Source: Oscillospiraceae bacterium (GTDB lineage: Bacteria; Bacillota; Clostridia; Oscillospirales; Acutalibacteraceae). From it: a DNA stretch of 45,852 nt. The stretch is from the NCBI GenBank assembly GCA_022508845.1, contig JAFLUL010000005.1, positions 1 to 45,852 on the forward strand, in the 5' to 3' direction. A model generated the notes under the pieces. It saw only the letters and a list, made by a program, of their open reading frames with translations, did not search any database and was not told the origin of the DNA. Below, one piece after another: positions 15,993 to 28,628 of this stretch. The first letter of the stretch is position 1. Every line of letters starts with the position of its first letter. The position numbers and the translations under genes were made by a program.

Positions 15993-17309
15993 ATGGACAC
16001 TATGGGCGACGTTTGGAAGGAAGTCCTTTCAATATGTAAAACTAAAGTTTCCGAAACAATGTATAATCTCTGGATAGAGCCCCTCCAGCTTGTTAAATTT
16101 GAAAACGATACCTTTATTTTTTTAATAGCAACGGAATTTAAGAAATCCATTATAATGGACAAGTTTTCCGACGTTATAAAAGAAAGCTTTGAAGAGGTTA
16201 TGGGCTTTAGCGTTGAGATAGATATTCTTGTAAGCGGAAATAAACCTGTTATTCAGAATTCTACCGAAAATGAAGAAAAAAAGCAGCACTTCAGCTTAGC
16301 CAGGGAATTCACCTTTGATAATTTCATAGTAGGCAAATCAAATAACTTTGCCCACAGCGTTTCTCTCGGGGTCGCTTCAAACCCCGGAACGCTCCACAAT
16401 CCCCTTTTGATATACGGAAGATCCGGCCTCGGAAAAACTCATCTTCTTCTTGCTATAGAAAACGAGCTTCGCCGCAATAATCCCGATATGGTAATAATTT
16501 ATATAACCGGCGAGGATCTTATGAACGAACTGATAAAGGGGCTTAAGGTAAAAAATCCCGTTCCCTTCCGCAACAAATACCGCAATGCCGACGCTCTGCT
16601 TGTTGACGATATTCAGTTCATTCAAAAGAGCGACTCCTTCCAGGAGGAATTTTTCCACACCTTTGACACTCTTTACAGAGCCGGAAAGCAAATAGTTCTT
16701 ACATCCGACGTTCCTCCCAGAGAAATGCTGATTTTGGACGACCGTCTTCGTTCCCGATTTGAACAGGGAGTTCTTGCGGACGTTCAGCCGCCGGACTTTG
16801 ACACAAGAAAGGCAATTATAATAAACAAGTGCGAACAGCTTCAGTTAAGGCTTAGCAACGAATCTGTTGATTATATCGCTCAGAACGTTAAAAACAATAT
16901 CCGCCAGATAGAGGGAACCGTTAATAAGGTTTCGGCATATGTAAAGGCCTACGGCAGCGAGATAACCGACGAGCAGATAAAGGACATAGTTAAGGACGTA
17001 ACAACCGATTCAAAGCCATTATCCGTAAGAATTGACAACCTAATAGTTTATATAGCAAAGTCCTTCGGAGTTTCATCGGCGGATATAAAATCGGATAAAA
17101 GGCAGTCAGATATAAATCTTGCCCGCCAGATATCAATGTATGCCATAAAAGAGGTAACAAACCTAACTCTTCAGGACATAGGCAAAATTTTCGGAAAAAA
17201 CCATTCAACGGTTCTCCATTCAATAAGCCAGGCGAAGGAAAAAACAGAAGAAAACCCCCAGCTTAAAAACATTTTCACCGAAGCGGTTGAGGAATTCAGG
17301 AATGAATGA
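15993..17309 (+). CDS. dnaA: Chromosomal replication initiator DnaA
   Basis: A 438-residue AAA+ initiator that binds DnaA boxes and opens the origin. Domain I covers about 1-80, a short linker is at 81-100, and the AAA+ domain follows with Walker A GRSGLGKT (142-149), Walker B LLVDD (202-206) and the RLRSRFEQG box (251-259). The C-terminal DNA-binding domain includes IGKIFGKNHSTVLHSI near 399-414. It is slightly shorter than B. subtilis DnaA (446) because the linker is short. It heads the replication block; a 430-bp gap separates it from dnaN. Confidence 0.97.
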   Translation: MDTMGDVWKEVLSICKTKVSETMYNLWIEPLQLVKFENDTFIFLIATEFKKSIIMDKFSDVIKESFEEVMGFSVEIDILVSGNKPVIQNSTENEEKKQHFSLAREFTFDNFIVGKSNNFAHSVSLGVASNPGTLHNPLLIYGRSGLGKTHLLLAIENELRRNNPDMVIIYITGEDLMNELIKGLKVKNPVPFRNKYRNADALLVDDIQFIQKSDSFQEEFFHTFDTLYRAGKQIVLTSDVPPREMLILDDRLRSRFEQGVLADVQPPDFDTRKAIIINKCEQLQLRLSNESVDYIAQNVKNNIRQIEGTVNKVSAYVKAYGSEITDEQIKDIVKDVTTDSKPLSVRIDNLIVYIAKSFGVSSADIKSDKRQSDINLARQISMYAIKEVTNLTLQDIGKIFGKNHSTVLHSISQAKEKTEENPQLKNIFTEAVEEFRNE

Positions 17310-17530
17310 TTAACGGCCGCTTACGCTCCCCGGGATGAAAATAGGAAAAATCGCAGGCGGTTATTGAATATATTATAAAAACTGAAATTTCATTTTCTAA
17401 CGAAAATATCATTGTTATTTTTAGTTTTAAATTATTAAACTAAATTCCGGACGAAGTTTCGCTGCTCACATTCCTCATCCCCCATACCGCGAACGAAGTG
17501 AGCAATATCCCGCGGACTGCTGCGAATAAA
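17310..17530. repeat. Repeat modules in the dnaA-dnaN gap
   Basis: GGAAAAATCGCAGGCGGTTATTGAATATAT (part of 17343-17372) matches the dispersed repeat core. CGGCCGCTTACGCTCCC (17314-17330), CTCATCCCCCAT (17474-17485) and GCGAACGAAGTGAGCAATA (17490-17508) match the GC-rich flanks of other copies. No open reading frame is visible. Confidence 0.55.
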
Positions 17531-17532
17531 AC

Positions 17533-17720
17533 TTATAAACATTTTTTTCAAATTTAAACAATTCGGTTTTCAACAATATAAACATTTAAAAGAAAAGCCT
17601 GTTCAACGGCAAAAATTATCAAAATGTTTTAAAAAATCATTTTTACCCGTTTTTTGCTTATTTATTCAGCATTTAGAAAATTTTTAAACATTTTGAACAA
17701 ACACTACTTATACTACTGTT
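17533..17720. other. AT-rich cluster of TAAACA-type motifs, possible origin element
   Basis: TATAAACATTT-like sites occur at 17534-17545, 17577-17587 and 17692-17704, an inverted copy at 17621-17632, and TTTAAACA at 17553-17560. They differ at several positions from the DnaA box TTATCCACA. Between the last site and dnaN the minus strand reads CAGTAGTATAAGTAG (17704-17718), which resembles DnaA-trio elements (repeated TAG-like triplets) next to DnaA sites in some Firmicutes. Location between dnaA and dnaN makes an origin role plausible. This is inference. Confidence 0.4.
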
Positions 17721-17757
17721 TTTAAATATATTATTTTTTGTGACGGAGGAAGAACTT

Positions 17758-18864
17758 ATGAGAATAGTTTGCGAAACAGCAAAACTCACTGACGTGTGCC
17801 TTAATGTTCAGAGATGTATACCCAATAAATCGGTTATGCCGCATCTTGAGGGCATTCTCATTAAAACCGAGGGTGAAAATTCAATTGAGCTCAGCGGTTT
17901 TGATCTTGATCTCGGAATAACAAAAAAAATGGAGGTAAGCGTTGAAAGGGAAGGAGCAGTTGTTTTAAACGCGAAAACCTTTTGCGAAATACTGAGGCAC
18001 CTGCCTGAAGACACGGTTTATATAGACTGCGATGAAAAAAACATATGCAGCATAAAGAGCGGAGAGGTTGAATACACCGTTATAAGCGTTGATCCCGATG
18101 AATATCCGGAGCTTCCTAAAATAACGGAAGAAAAACCCTTTACCGTTTCAAAAAAGGTGCTTAAAAATATGATAAAGCAAACCATATTTGCCGTGTCGGT
18201 CGACGATTCAAAAACCGTTCACAGGGGAATAAAGTTTGAAATAACCTCCGGGCAGATAAGGCTTATTGCGCTTGACGGTTTCCGCCTTGCGATAAGAACG
18301 GAATTCACCGAATACGGCGGCCCCGATTTAAGCTTTATTGTTCCGGCTAAAACCCTCTCTGAAATAATTAAATTTATAGACGATGAGGACGAATTTATAA
18401 GCGTGAGCATAGGCAGAAGACATATTATTTTTAATATTAACGGCTACTGTATAATTTCCCGCCTGCTTGAGGGAGAATTTCTGGACTACAGAAGCGCGGT
18501 TCCTACCGCAAAGAGCACGGTAGTTCGGGTCAATACCTCAAATATGATAGAATGTATTGAAAGAGCTTCAATTATCATAACCGAAAAAATGAAAAGCCCC
18601 ATAAAATTTATATTTGACGAGGATCTTATAAAATTATCTGCGGTTACTGCTCTCGGCAGTGCGAGCGACAAAATAAGGGCTTCAATTGACGGAAAACGCA
18701 CAGAAATAGGCTTTAATAATCGCTTTATTCTGGACGCTCTGAGAAGCTGTGACAGCGATGAAATTCTCATAAACCTAAACGGTTCGGTTGCTCCCGCAGT
18801 TATTCTTCCAACCGACGGAGAGAGCTTTCTCTATCTGATTCTTCCCGTGAGGATAAAAACCTAA
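17758..18864 (+). CDS. dnaN: DNA polymerase III beta sliding clamp
   Basis: A 368-residue clamp made of three similar domains that encircles DNA as a dimer. Recognisable stretches are NKSVMPHLEGILI near the start, TIFAVSVDDSKTVHRGIKFEI in the second domain, and the C-terminal LILPVRIKT, which corresponds to the usual PVR end. GGAGG at 17744-17748 is nine bases before the chosen ATG. An in-frame GTG at 17740 overlaps that site and is unlikely to be used. It is followed three bases later by the S4-domain gene. Confidence 0.96.
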   Translation: MRIVCETAKLTDVCLNVQRCIPNKSVMPHLEGILIKTEGENSIELSGFDLDLGITKKMEVSVEREGAVVLNAKTFCEILRHLPEDTVYIDCDEKNICSIKSGEVEYTVISVDPDEYPELPKITEEKPFTVSKKVLKNMIKQTIFAVSVDDSKTVHRGIKFEITSGQIRLIALDGFRLAIRTEFTEYGGPDLSFIVPAKTLSEIIKFIDDEDEFISVSIGRRHIIFNINGYCIISRLLEGEFLDYRSAVPTAKSTVVRVNTSNMIECIERASIIITEKMKSPIKFIFDEDLIKLSAVTALGSASDKIRASIDGKRTEIGFNNRFILDALRSCDSDEILINLNGSVAPAVILPTDGESFLYLILPVRIKT

Positions 18865-18867
18865 AAT

Positions 18868-19119
18868 ATGGCAAAACGAATAAAGGTTAAGCTTTTAGAG
18901 CTTAAAACAGAAAATCTTATAATAATAACCGAATTTATAAAGCTGGATCAGGCTCTTAAATTTTCCGGTATAGCCGAAACGGGCGGACACGCCAAGGAGC
19001 TTATAGAAAAGGGAGCTGTGAGAGTTAACGGCGAAGTTTGCCTTTCCCGCGGAAAAAAGCTCTACCCGGGCGACAGTTTTGAATACAAGAGCATTAAGTT
19101 TATTTTGGAAAAGCAATGA
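18868..19119 (+). CDS. yaaA: S4-domain RNA-binding protein (YaaA/RlbA type)
   Basis: An 83-residue protein consisting mainly of one S4 RNA-binding domain: [32 protein letters not shown] followed by RGKKLYPGD. Position between dnaN and recF matches the conserved small S4 gene of Firmicutes, which is implicated in ribosome assembly. The N-terminal 18 residues are slightly longer than in B. subtilis and carry many Lys residues. No strong ribosome binding site is next to the ATG, so it may rely on coupling to dnaN. It overlaps recF by ATGA. Confidence 0.87.
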   Translation: MAKRIKVKLLELKTENLIIITEFIKLDQALKFSGIAETGGHAKELIEKGAVRVNGEVCLSRGKKLYPGDSFEYKSIKFILEKQ

Positions 19120-20182
19120 TAGTAACCGAGGTAGGCATAAAAGGCTTCAGAAATCTGAGCGAAACGGTTTTTGAGCCTTGCGGGGAAATAAATATATTCC
19201 ACGGCGAAAACGCCCAGGGAAAAACAAATATCGCGGAGGCAATATGGCTTTTCAGCGGTATGAAGAGCTTTCGAGGGGCAAAGGACAGCGAGCTTATAAA
19301 TTATAACAGCCAAAGCGCAAGGCTGAGTATTAAATTTCAGAACAGCATAAGAGAAAACAGCGCTCAGATAACGGTGAGCAATAAAAGAAGCGCCGTATTA
19401 AACGGCGTTAAGCTTCCGAGCTGCGTATCTCTTATAGGAAAATTAAGCGCGGTGGTTTTTTCTCCGTCCTTTTTATCGGTTGTTGAAAGCGGACCCAGCG
19501 AGAGAAGAAGATTTATCGACGCGGCCGTTTGCCAGATAAAACCCTCTTTTGCAGCGGTGCTTTCGGAATATTCAAAGCTGTTAAAGCAGAGAAATTCTCT
19601 TTTAAAGGACGTTTCGTTTGAATCCTCTCTTCTTGATATTTTGGATGTTATTGATGAAAAAATGGCTTTGGCAGGAGAAAGGATAGCCCGGGAGAGAAAA
19701 GATTATCTTTCTGTGTGTGTTCCTCCGGCAAAGGAGATTTTTTCGGGGCTTTCCTCCGGAAAAGAAGAGGTTGATTTTATTTATAAAAGCTCATATGAAA
19801 GCTTTTCTTCTCTTAAGGATGCATTAAAAAATAACAGAAAAACCGATATTATAGCAGGAATAACTTCATCCGGACCCCACAGAGACGATATTGACATCCT
19901 CTTAAACGGCGTTTCGGTAAAGTCTTTCGGCTCTCAGGGGCAAAAGAGATCCTGCGCGGTTGTATTAAAGCTCACAGAAGCTCATATACTCGGTGAAAAA
20001 ACAGGCGAAAAGCCCATTATAATTTTAGACGACGTTATGAGCGAGCTGGATGCCTCACGGCAGGATTTTATATTAAATCACATAAAAAACAGACAGGTAT
20101 TTATAACCTGCTGTGATCCGTCTTCCGTTTATGCGGCTTCAGGCGGAAAAAAATTTGAGATAAAAAACGGAAATATAATAAA

Positions 20183-20192
<10 letters not shown>
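19116..20192 (+). CDS. recF: DNA replication and repair protein RecF
   Basis: A 358-residue SMC-like ATPase that helps load RecA at single-strand gaps. It has Walker [10 protein letters not shown] (30-38), the signature [10 protein letters not shown], and Walker [15 protein letters not shown] frequent RecF landmark, [21 protein letters not shown], is present near 115-135. The start overlaps the S4 gene stop, and the last ten bases overlap remB, so the block is tightly coupled. Confidence 0.95.
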
Positions 20193-22437
<2,245 letters not shown>

Positions 22438-22451
22438 GGAGGAAACAGAGT

Positions 22452-24971
22452 ATGGATAATGAAAATAATATTGAAATAAATCTTCCTTCCGATAACGGCG
22501 AAAACCTAACCGGCAATTTATTGGAGGTTGATCTCAATAAAGAGATGAGAACCTCCTTCCTCTCCTATTCAATGTCGGTTATAATGCAGAGAGCTCTGCC
22601 GGACGTTCGCGACGGACTTAAGCCCGTTCACCGCAGAATTCTCTATACGATGTATGAAAACAATCTCTCCCCCGATAAGGAATACCGCAAATGCGCCGAT
22701 ACCGTAGGTGCGGTTTTGGGACGCTATCATCCCCATGGCGACGCTTCTGTTTACGATGCTATGGTGCGCCTTGCTCAGGATTTCTCAATGCGTTATCCCC
22801 TTGTTGACGGACACGGAAACTTCGGTTCGGTTGACGGCGACCCGCCTGCGGCCTACAGATACACAGAGAGCCGTATGAGCAAAATGACGCTCAAAATGCT
22901 CTCGGATATAGATAAGGACACGGTTGATTTTATACCGAACTATGACGACCGCTTAAAAGAACCAACCGTTCTCCCATCGCGCATACCCAATCTCCTTGTT
23001 AACGGCTCAATGGGTATTGCCGTTGGTATGGCAACAAATATCCCGCCCCACAACATAGGCGAGGTTATAGACGGTATGTGCTGCATTATCGACAACCCGG
23101 ACTGCACTCTTGACGATCTTATGGAGCATATAAAAGGACCCGACTTCCCAACCCGCGGCATAATTATGGGCAAGGCGGGTATCCGCTCAGCCTACGCCAC
23201 CGGCAGAGGCAAAATAACCGTTCGCGCCCGCGCGGAGATCGAAGAAACAAAGAACGGAAAATTCCAGATAAAGGTAACAGAGCTTCCCTATCAGGTTAAT
23301 AAGGCAAGGCTTATTGAAAACATAGCGGAGCTTCACCGCGACAAGAAGATCGACGGTCTTTCAAACGTAAACGACTATTCATCGCGTGACGGAATGAATA
23401 TCGTTATTGAATTAAAGCGTGACGCAAATCCCCAGGTAGTTTTAAATCAGCTGTTTAAATTTACCGATCTTCAAACCACCTTCGGCGTTATTATGATAGC
23501 TCTTGTTAACGGCGAGCCGAAACAGCTCACCTTAAAGCAGACGCTGGAACACTATATCGACCATCAGAGCGAAATAGTCCGCAGAAGGACTGAGTTTGAC
23601 CTTAAAAAGGCTCAGGACAGAGCGCATATTGTTGAGGGATTATTAAAAGCCCTTGACTTTATTGACGAGGTAATTGCCATTCTTCGCGCTTCAAAGACCG
23701 TTTCCGAGGGCAAGGAAAACCTTATGGAGCGCTTCGGATTTGACGATATTCAGGCAACCCACATCGTTCAGATGCGCTTAGGGCAGTTAACGGGACTTGA
23801 AAGAGAAAAGCTTGAGGACGAGATGGGCGAGCTTCGCATGAAGATAGCTGAGTTCCTTGAAATTCTCAGCTCACATCAAAATATCTTAGCTCTTGTTAAA
23901 AAAGAGGCTCTTGAAATCAAAAACAGCATAAACGACCCCCGCCGCACAGAGATAGTTAACGTTTCGGGCGAGGTCGATATTGAAGAGCTTATCCCTGTTG
24001 AGGACTGCATTTACACCAAAACGCGCCTCGGATATATAAAGAGGATACCGGCTGAAGAATACCGCATCCAGCGCAAGGGCGGCAAAGGAAAGATAGGCCT
24101 TACCACCCGCGAGGAAGACATAGCCGACACTATGTTCTCCTGCTCGACCCATGCCTTTATTATGTTCTTCACAACAAAGGGCAAGGCATATAAGCTCAAG
24201 GGCTATGAGATCCCCGAGGGCAGCCGCACCTCAAAGGGCGTTAACCTCATAAACATTCTTCAGATGGATTCTGATGAAAAGGTATCGGCAATGATAAAGC
24301 TTCCCGAAAATGAGGAAGAATTTTATCTGAGTATGATAACCAGAAAGGGAGTTATAAAGAGAACTGCTCTTTCGGATTTCAAAAATATCAGAAAATCGGG
24401 TATAATAGCAATAAATATAGATGAGGGCGATGTTCTCGAAAACGTTCTGATAACAAACGGAAACGACGATATCTTTGTTGCAACCCACAACGGCCTCGGC
24501 ATCAGATTCAACGAAAACGATTCCCGCGTTCTCGGCAGAACAGCAAGGGGCGTTAAGGCAGTGTCCTTTAAGAGCGATGACGACTATGTTGTAGGTGCGG
24601 AGGTAATAGGAGAAAACGAAACCGAAGGAAGAATACTCACCGTAAGCGAGGACGGAACCGGCAGAAAGAGCATTTATGACGACTACCGCGTTCAGTCCAG
24701 AGGCGGCTTCGGCTCAATGAACTACCGCACCGATAAATACGGCCTTGTTGCGGGAGTTAAAAAGATTTATGACGACGACGATATTATAATGATATCCTCC
24801 GCCGGTATAATTATCCGTCTTTCCGGCGAGGATGTAAGAGAATGCGCAAGACCCTCAAAGGGCGTTCGTCTTATAAAGCTCGGCGAAGGAGATAAGGTAA
24901 TAGCCATAACTTCGGTTAAAAAAATGAGCGAAGAGGAACATTCTGACGAAGAAGAAAACACCGATGAATAA
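22452..24971 (+). CDS. gyrA: DNA gyrase subunit A
   Basis: An 839-residue gyrase cleavage-religation subunit. The active-site Tyr lies in [13 protein letters not shown]. The quinolone-determining region reads [20 protein letters not shown], with Ser and Asp at the classical resistance positions, so no common resistance change is seen. The C-terminal domain includes the gyrase-box-like [11 protein letters not shown] and ends in an acidic tail ([13 protein letters not shown]). AAGGAGG precedes the ATG. It closes the replication operon. Confidence 0.97.
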   Translation: MDNENNIEINLPSDNGENLTGNLLEVDLNKEMRTSFLSYSMSVIMQRALPDVRDGLKPVHRRILYTMYENNLSPDKEYRKCADTVGAVLGRYHPHGDASVYDAMVRLAQDFSMRYPLVDGHGNFGSVDGDPPAAYRYTESRMSKMTLKMLSDIDKDTVDFIPNYDDRLKEPTVLPSRIPNLLVNGSMGIAVGMATNIPPHNIGEVIDGMCCIIDNPDCTLDDLMEHIKGPDFPTRGIIMGKAGIRSAYATGRGKITVRARAEIEETKNGKFQIKVTELPYQVNKARLIENIAELHRDKKIDGLSNVNDYSSRDGMNIVIELKRDANPQVVLNQLFKFTDLQTTFGVIMIALVNGEPKQLTLKQTLEHYIDHQSEIVRRRTEFDLKKAQDRAHIVEGLLKALDFIDEVIAILRASKTVSEGKENLMERFGFDDIQATHIVQMRLGQLTGLEREKLEDEMGELRMKIAEFLEILSSHQNILALVKKEALEIKNSINDPRRTEIVNVSGEVDIEELIPVEDCIYTKTRLGYIKRIPAEEYRIQRKGGKGKIGLTTREEDIADTMFSCSTHAFIMFFTTKGKAYKLKGYEIPEGSRTSKGVNLINILQMDSDEKVSAMIKLPENEEEFYLSMITRKGVIKRTALSDFKNIRKSGIIAINIDEGDVLENVLITNGNDDIFVATHNGLGIRFNENDSRVLGRTARGVKAVSFKSDDDYVVGAEVIGENETEGRILTVSEDGTGRKSIYDDYRVQSRGGFGSMNYRTDKYGLVAGVKKIYDDDDIIMISSAGIIIRLSGEDVRECARPSKGVRLIKLGEGDKVIAITSVKKMSEEEHSDEEENTDE

Positions 24972-25065
24972 TTCAGAATTCTGAATGAAATGAACCTGCG
25001 GTCGGCATTATATAATGATCAAAAAATCGCTTGCGGTTTTTCCTAAATTCCGAATTATATAATGT
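24968..25065 (-). repeat. Dispersed intergenic repeat, near-complete copy
   Basis: Read on the minus strand it runs TTCGGAATTTAGG, AAAAACCGCAAGCGATTTTT, TGATCATTATATAATGCC, GACCGCAGGTTCATTTC. This order matches the plus-strand copy at 42055-42123 module by module. It fills most of the gyrA-LCP gap. TTCAGAATTCTGAA at its right end (24971-24984) is itself a perfect palindrome. Confidence 0.75.
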
Positions 25066-25117
25066 TAATAAATAATCAGTGTTTACTTAAGTTGAAATTT
25101 GCACGGAGAGAAAAAAA

Positions 25118-26290
25118 ATGGGCAAAAATAATACTTCTGCAAAGGGCAAAAAAAAGCAGTCCGCCGCCGACAGCAAATATAAAACTCTGTTTATCATACT
25201 GAGCGTTCTTATTGTTATTGCTGTTGGAGTTCTTATTGTTATAAACGTAATTTTTGATTTCAAAAAAGAGCCGAATGTTGATGATCCCGGAAGCTTTGCG
25301 GACGTTATCGACAAAAGCGATGACGTTATTGACGAAGAAATTCAAATTGATATGCTGTTAGAGCTTCGGGGCAGCGGGGATCTGTTTTCGGTTTTAAAAA
25401 GCTGGGCAACCACAAACACGGAAAACTCCTTTATGAGAAGCAAAGACGTGCTCAATATCCTGCTTGTTGGTATAGATAACTCGGGTAAAAACTCCGATGT
25501 TATGATAATTGCGAGCGTGGACAGCAAAAACGAAAAAATAACTCTAACCTCCGTTATGCGTGACAGCTACACTTACATGTCAACTCCAGCCGGCGAAACG
25601 GCAGCAAAAATAAACGCCGCCTACGCCAACGGAGGCATAAAAAGCCTTATAGAGACTATTGAAGACGACTATAAGATAAAGCTTGACCACTATGTAAGCG
25701 TTACCTTCAGCACCTTTATTGAGATCGTTGACACTCTCGGCGGAATAACTCTTCCTGTAAAGCAGTATGAAATGAGAGAGATGAACCGCATAGCCAAAAA
25801 CGAGGGCTATGAAAAGCTGAACGAATACGGCGACGAGGTTCTTCTTGACGGACAGCAGGCTCTTTTATACTGCCGCATACGAAAATGCGATAACGACGGC
25901 GATATCAGCCGCACCCGCCGGCAGAGGCAGTTTATTTCGGCTCTTATAAACGAAACCAGCAATATAACGGTAACGCAGGCAGTTTCAATTGCAAATACTC
26001 TGAGAAAATACGTTAAAACCGACTGCTCATCAACCGAGATAGTTTCTCTGGCAACAAAGGCTATAAAAAATAAGTGGTATAACTATTCGGTAAACACCCT
26101 AACTCTTCCGAAAGAAGAAAACCGTATGGACTATAAGGGAAATTCCTGGGTATGGATAGTTGACTACCCTGCCGATGCAATTGCCCTTCAAACCGAAATT
26201 TACGGCGAAACAAATATAAAGCTTTCCTCCGACAGAATAACCGCTATTGATATAGTTAAAAAAGGCGAAGTGGGAACAACGGCTCCGTAA
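25118..26290 (+). CDS. LytR-CpsA-Psr (LCP) family wall-polymer ligase
   Basis: A 390-residue protein with a Lys-rich cytoplasmic start, one membrane helix (23-46) and an extracellular LCP domain. Family landmarks are ILLVGIDNSGKNSDVMI, the conserved Arg in SVMRDSYTYM, KINAAYANGG and the DGDISRTRRQRQF box. LCP enzymes attach undecaprenyl-linked glycopolymers to peptidoglycan. The usual R-S-D before the second strand is K-N-S-D here. GGAGAG precedes the ATG. The acyltransferase gene follows after 25 bases, so the two probably form an operon for wall polymer modification. Confidence 0.9.
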   Translation: MGKNNTSAKGKKKQSAADSKYKTLFIILSVLIVIAVGVLIVINVIFDFKKEPNVDDPGSFADVIDKSDDVIDEEIQIDMLLELRGSGDLFSVLKSWATTNTENSFMRSKDVLNILLVGIDNSGKNSDVMIIASVDSKNEKITLTSVMRDSYTYMSTPAGETAAKINAAYANGGIKSLIETIEDDYKIKLDHYVSVTFSTFIEIVDTLGGITLPVKQYEMREMNRIAKNEGYEKLNEYGDEVLLDGQQALLYCRIRKCDNDGDISRTRRQRQFISALINETSNITVTQAVSIANTLRKYVKTDCSSTEIVSLATKAIKNKWYNYSVNTLTLPKEENRMDYKGNSWVWIVDYPADAIALQTEIYGETNIKLSSDRITAIDIVKKGEVGTTAP

Positions 26291-26315
26291 TTTTTCGGCA
26301 GGGAGAATAACTGAT

Positions 26316-27455
26316 ATGACAAAAGATAAAATTTCGCCGCTTACAGGCAGCAGCAGAAAAACGAACCTTGAATTATATCGCATTATTATGATGCTTTTCA
26401 TAGTTATGTATCACTATGTTGCAAATTCAGGTCTTATTTCAAGCGACGGGCCGATCTATTCGGATATCAGCGCAAAACGCTCGGTTTTACTTCTCATTCT
26501 CGGCGCGTGGGGAAAGGGCGCGATAAACGGATTTGTTCTTATAACAGGATATTTTATGTGCAAAAAAAACATAGGCGCAAAAAAATTTGCAATGCTGTTT
26601 TGTGAAACTATGTTTTATCGCATCACTATAAATTTAATCTTTTTCTTAACGGGAAAAACAGCTTTTACGGCCGATAATTTGTTAACTGCCCTGCTTCCCG
26701 TAAGATATATTTCCGATTCGCTTTCGCAGATTTATCTTGTGTTTTTCCTGAGCATTCCGTTTTTGAACATTCTTATAAATAATCTTTCGGAAAAAATGCA
26801 TCTGCGCCTATTGATGCTTTCGGGTTTTGTTTATATCTTTTTCGGTTCATTTTCAAAGCTCGGAGTGAGATTTAACTATTTTTCCTGGTTTATTGTTATA
26901 TACCTCATCGGCGCGTATATAGGATGCTATCAGAAAAAAATATTTAATAACCGCAAACTTTGGGGATACCTTATGCTGTTTTCTTTGGGACTTTCATTGG
27001 CAACTGTTATAAACGGCATAAACGGGAAAACAAATGCCTATAAATATCTCTCCGAGGTCAATAAGCTTCTTCCGGTAACGAACGGCATAACAACGTTTTT
27101 GTTTTTTAAGAACGTTAATCTTAAACACAGCAGCTTTATCAACAGCGTTGCCGCCTCGTCCTACGGTGTTCTTCTTATCCACACCTGCGGAGACACCATG
27201 AGAAAATGGCTCTGGAAAGATCTGCTGAATGTTACAAAGTCATTCTATCTGCCTTGGCCTTTGCTTCTTATCCATATTTTTGCAAGCGTGTTTGGTATAT
27301 ATATTATTTGTACCGTTATTGATATGCTTCGCAAAAGATTTCTTGAAAAGCCGCTGTTCAGCATCTGGGATAAAAAATTCCCTGAATTCAAGAAAAAATA
27401 TTTGGGCTTTGAGCAAAGACTCTGCCGAAGATTTAATATTTCAGATGAAGCTTAA
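26316..27455 (+). CDS. Acyltransferase 3 family membrane protein
   Basis: A 379-residue protein with about ten hydrophobic helices and the acyltransferase-3 start region NLELYRIIMMLFIVMYHYV, whose His is the usual catalytic-region residue. Such proteins O-acylate surface polysaccharides or similar molecules. The conserved pattern SYGVLLIHTCGD in the later part fits this family. GGGAG lies upstream of the ATG. Linkage with the LCP gene suggests modification of a wall or capsular glycan. The substrate is unknown. Confidence 0.87.
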   Translation: MTKDKISPLTGSSRKTNLELYRIIMMLFIVMYHYVANSGLISSDGPIYSDISAKRSVLLLILGAWGKGAINGFVLITGYFMCKKNIGAKKFAMLFCETMFYRITINLIFFLTGKTAFTADNLLTALLPVRYISDSLSQIYLVFFLSIPFLNILINNLSEKMHLRLLMLSGFVYIFFGSFSKLGVRFNYFSWFIVIYLIGAYIGCYQKKIFNNRKLWGYLMLFSLGLSLATVINGINGKTNAYKYLSEVNKLLPVTNGITTFLFFKNVNLKHSSFINSVAASSYGVLLIHTCGDTMRKWLWKDLLNVTKSFYLPWPLLLIHIFASVFGIYIICTVIDMLRKRFLEKPLFSIWDKKFPEFKKKYLGFEQRLCRRFNISDEA

Positions 27456-27464
27456 ATCAACAAA

Positions 27465-27486
27465 AAAACCGCCATTAGGCGGTTTT
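27465..27486. terminator. Bidirectional terminator between the acyltransferase and rplT genes
   Basis: A 9-bp perfect stem (AAAACCGCC / GGCGGTTTT) with a 4-nt loop is followed by AATTTTTTTC on the plus strand and by TTTGTTGATTT on the minus strand. It serves both convergent units. Confidence 0.85.
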
Positions 27487-27499
27487 AATTTTTTTCTTT

Positions 27500-27856
27500 T
27501 TATTTGAGAGCATTTTTAGCCTGCTCGGTGAGGGCAGTGAACGCTGCGGGATCAGCTATTGCTATTTCGGAGAGCATCTTTCTGTTGAGAGTAACTCCTG
27601 CCTTCTTTAAGCCGTTCATAAAGGTTGAATAGTTCATTCCGTTTGCTTTGCAGCCGGCGGAAATACGGGCTATCCAGAGCTGTCTGAATTCACGCTTTTT
27701 CTGCTTTCTTCCGATATAGGCATAGTTGCCGGATTTCATTACCGCCTGTTTTGCGGTTTTAAAGAGCTTGCTCTTTGAGCCATAGTAGCCCTTAGCGAGC
27801 TTTAAGGTTTTATTTCTTCTCTTGCGAGTCATTAACGCGCCTTTAATACGAGCCAT
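27500..27856 (-). CDS. rplT: 50S ribosomal protein L20
   Basis: A 118-residue L20 of normal length, beginning [20 protein letters not shown]. It binds 23S rRNA early in large-subunit assembly and usually also represses its own operon by binding the leader. The start has GGAGG upstream. It is the last gene of infC-rpmI-rplT. Confidence 0.97.
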   Translation of the reverse strand: MARIKGALMTRKRRNKTLKLAKGYYGSKSKLFKTAKQAVMKSGNYAYIGRKQKKREFRQLWIARISAGCKANGMNYSTFMNGLKKAGVTLNRKMLSEIAIADPAAFTALTEQAKNALK

Positions 27857-27882
27857 TTCTGTTTACCTCCGAAAAAAATAAA

Positions 27883-28080
27883 TTATTTATAGGGGATAAG
27901 ACGCTTGATCTGCTTAACATTGGTCTTATCGGCAACTGCTGTTTTGCGAAGATTTCTCTTTCTCTTGGTGGTTTTTTTGTTCAGAATGTGCGATTTGTAG
28001 GCGTGACCGCGGATGGGCTTGCCGTTTTTGGAAAGCTTAAAACGTTTTTTCGCGCCGGAATTCGTTTTGATTTTAGGCAT
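27883..28080 (-). CDS. rpmI: 50S ribosomal protein L35
   Basis: A 65-residue L35 of standard length with the typical [20 protein letters not shown] start and the basic [15 protein letters not shown] centre. It lies between infC and rplT, 26 bases before rplT, with GGAGG upstream of its ATG. Confidence 0.96.
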   Translation of the reverse strand: MPKIKTNSGAKKRFKLSKNGKPIRGHAYKSHILNKKTTKRKRNLRKTAVADKTNVKQIKRLIPYK

Positions 28081-28109
28081 AATTTTTTCCTCCTGTTTAT
28101 TTATCTGTG

Positions 28110-28628
28110 TTATTTTGAGGTTTTTGCTGCAAGGAACATTAAAATATTGCGGTTTTCAAGTTTTGCGGCCTTTTCAACAATGCCGTATTCTTCAACGGAG
28201 TTTGCAAACTGTTCCATTATTTCAAATCCTCTGTCGGGGTGAACCATCTCGCGGCCTCTGAGCCGTATGGAGACCTTTACCTTATTGCCGGACTTGAGAA
28301 AGCGAACGGCGTGGTTAATTTTGGTCTCAAGGTCGTGAGTGTCAATATTCAGCGAGAGCTGAACTTCCTTTATCTCAATGACCTTCTGGTTTTTCTTTGC
28401 TTCCTTTTCGCGCTTCTGGGCGTCAAATCTATACTTCCCGTAGTCCATTATTTTACAAACGGGAGGCGTTGCCTGAGGAGCGATCTTAACGAGGTCGAGA
28501 TTTCTCTGCGATGCGGCCGAAAGAGCCTGCGAAGCGCTCATTATTCCGAGCTGTTCTCCCGAGTCGGTTACAACCCTTACCTCTTTGTCTCTGATTTCCT
28601 CATTGATTTGCATTTCCTTGATAGCTAT
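28110..28628 (-). CDS. infC: Translation initiation factor IF-3, probable AUA start
   Basis: A 172-residue IF-3. The N-domain starts [14 protein letters not shown], the linker is rich in Lys and Glu, and the C-domain contains [19 protein letters not shown] and [16 protein letters not shown]. The first ATG (28613) has only a purine run abutting it, while a strong GGAGG (28638-28642) is nine bases from an in-frame ATA at 28626-28628, giving the extension (M)[10 protein letters not shown]. Rare AUU-type starts are an established control feature of infC, because IF-3 discriminates against them. ATG 28613 remains the alternative and gives 167 residues. Confidence 0.93.
   Translation of the reverse strand: MAIKEMQINEEIRDKEVRVVTDSGEQLGIMSASQALSAASQRNLDLVKIAPQATPPVCKIMDYGKYRFDAQKREKEAKKNQKVIEIKEVQLSLNIDTHDLETKINHAVRFLKSGNKVKVSIRLRGREMVHPDRGFEIMEQFANSVEEYGIVEKAAKLENRNILMFLAAKTSK

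Noticed and set aside
17310..17757. Canonical DnaA box cluster
   Set aside because: No TTATCCACA or one-mismatch cluster was found on either strand. Only the more divergent TAAACA-type motifs are reported.
17740..17757. GTG start for dnaN at 17740
   Set aside because: It overlaps the GGAGG that is correctly placed for the ATG at 17758.
22727..22790. Quinolone-resistance substitutions in gyrA
   Set aside because: The motif GDASVYD keeps Ser and Asp at the classical positions.
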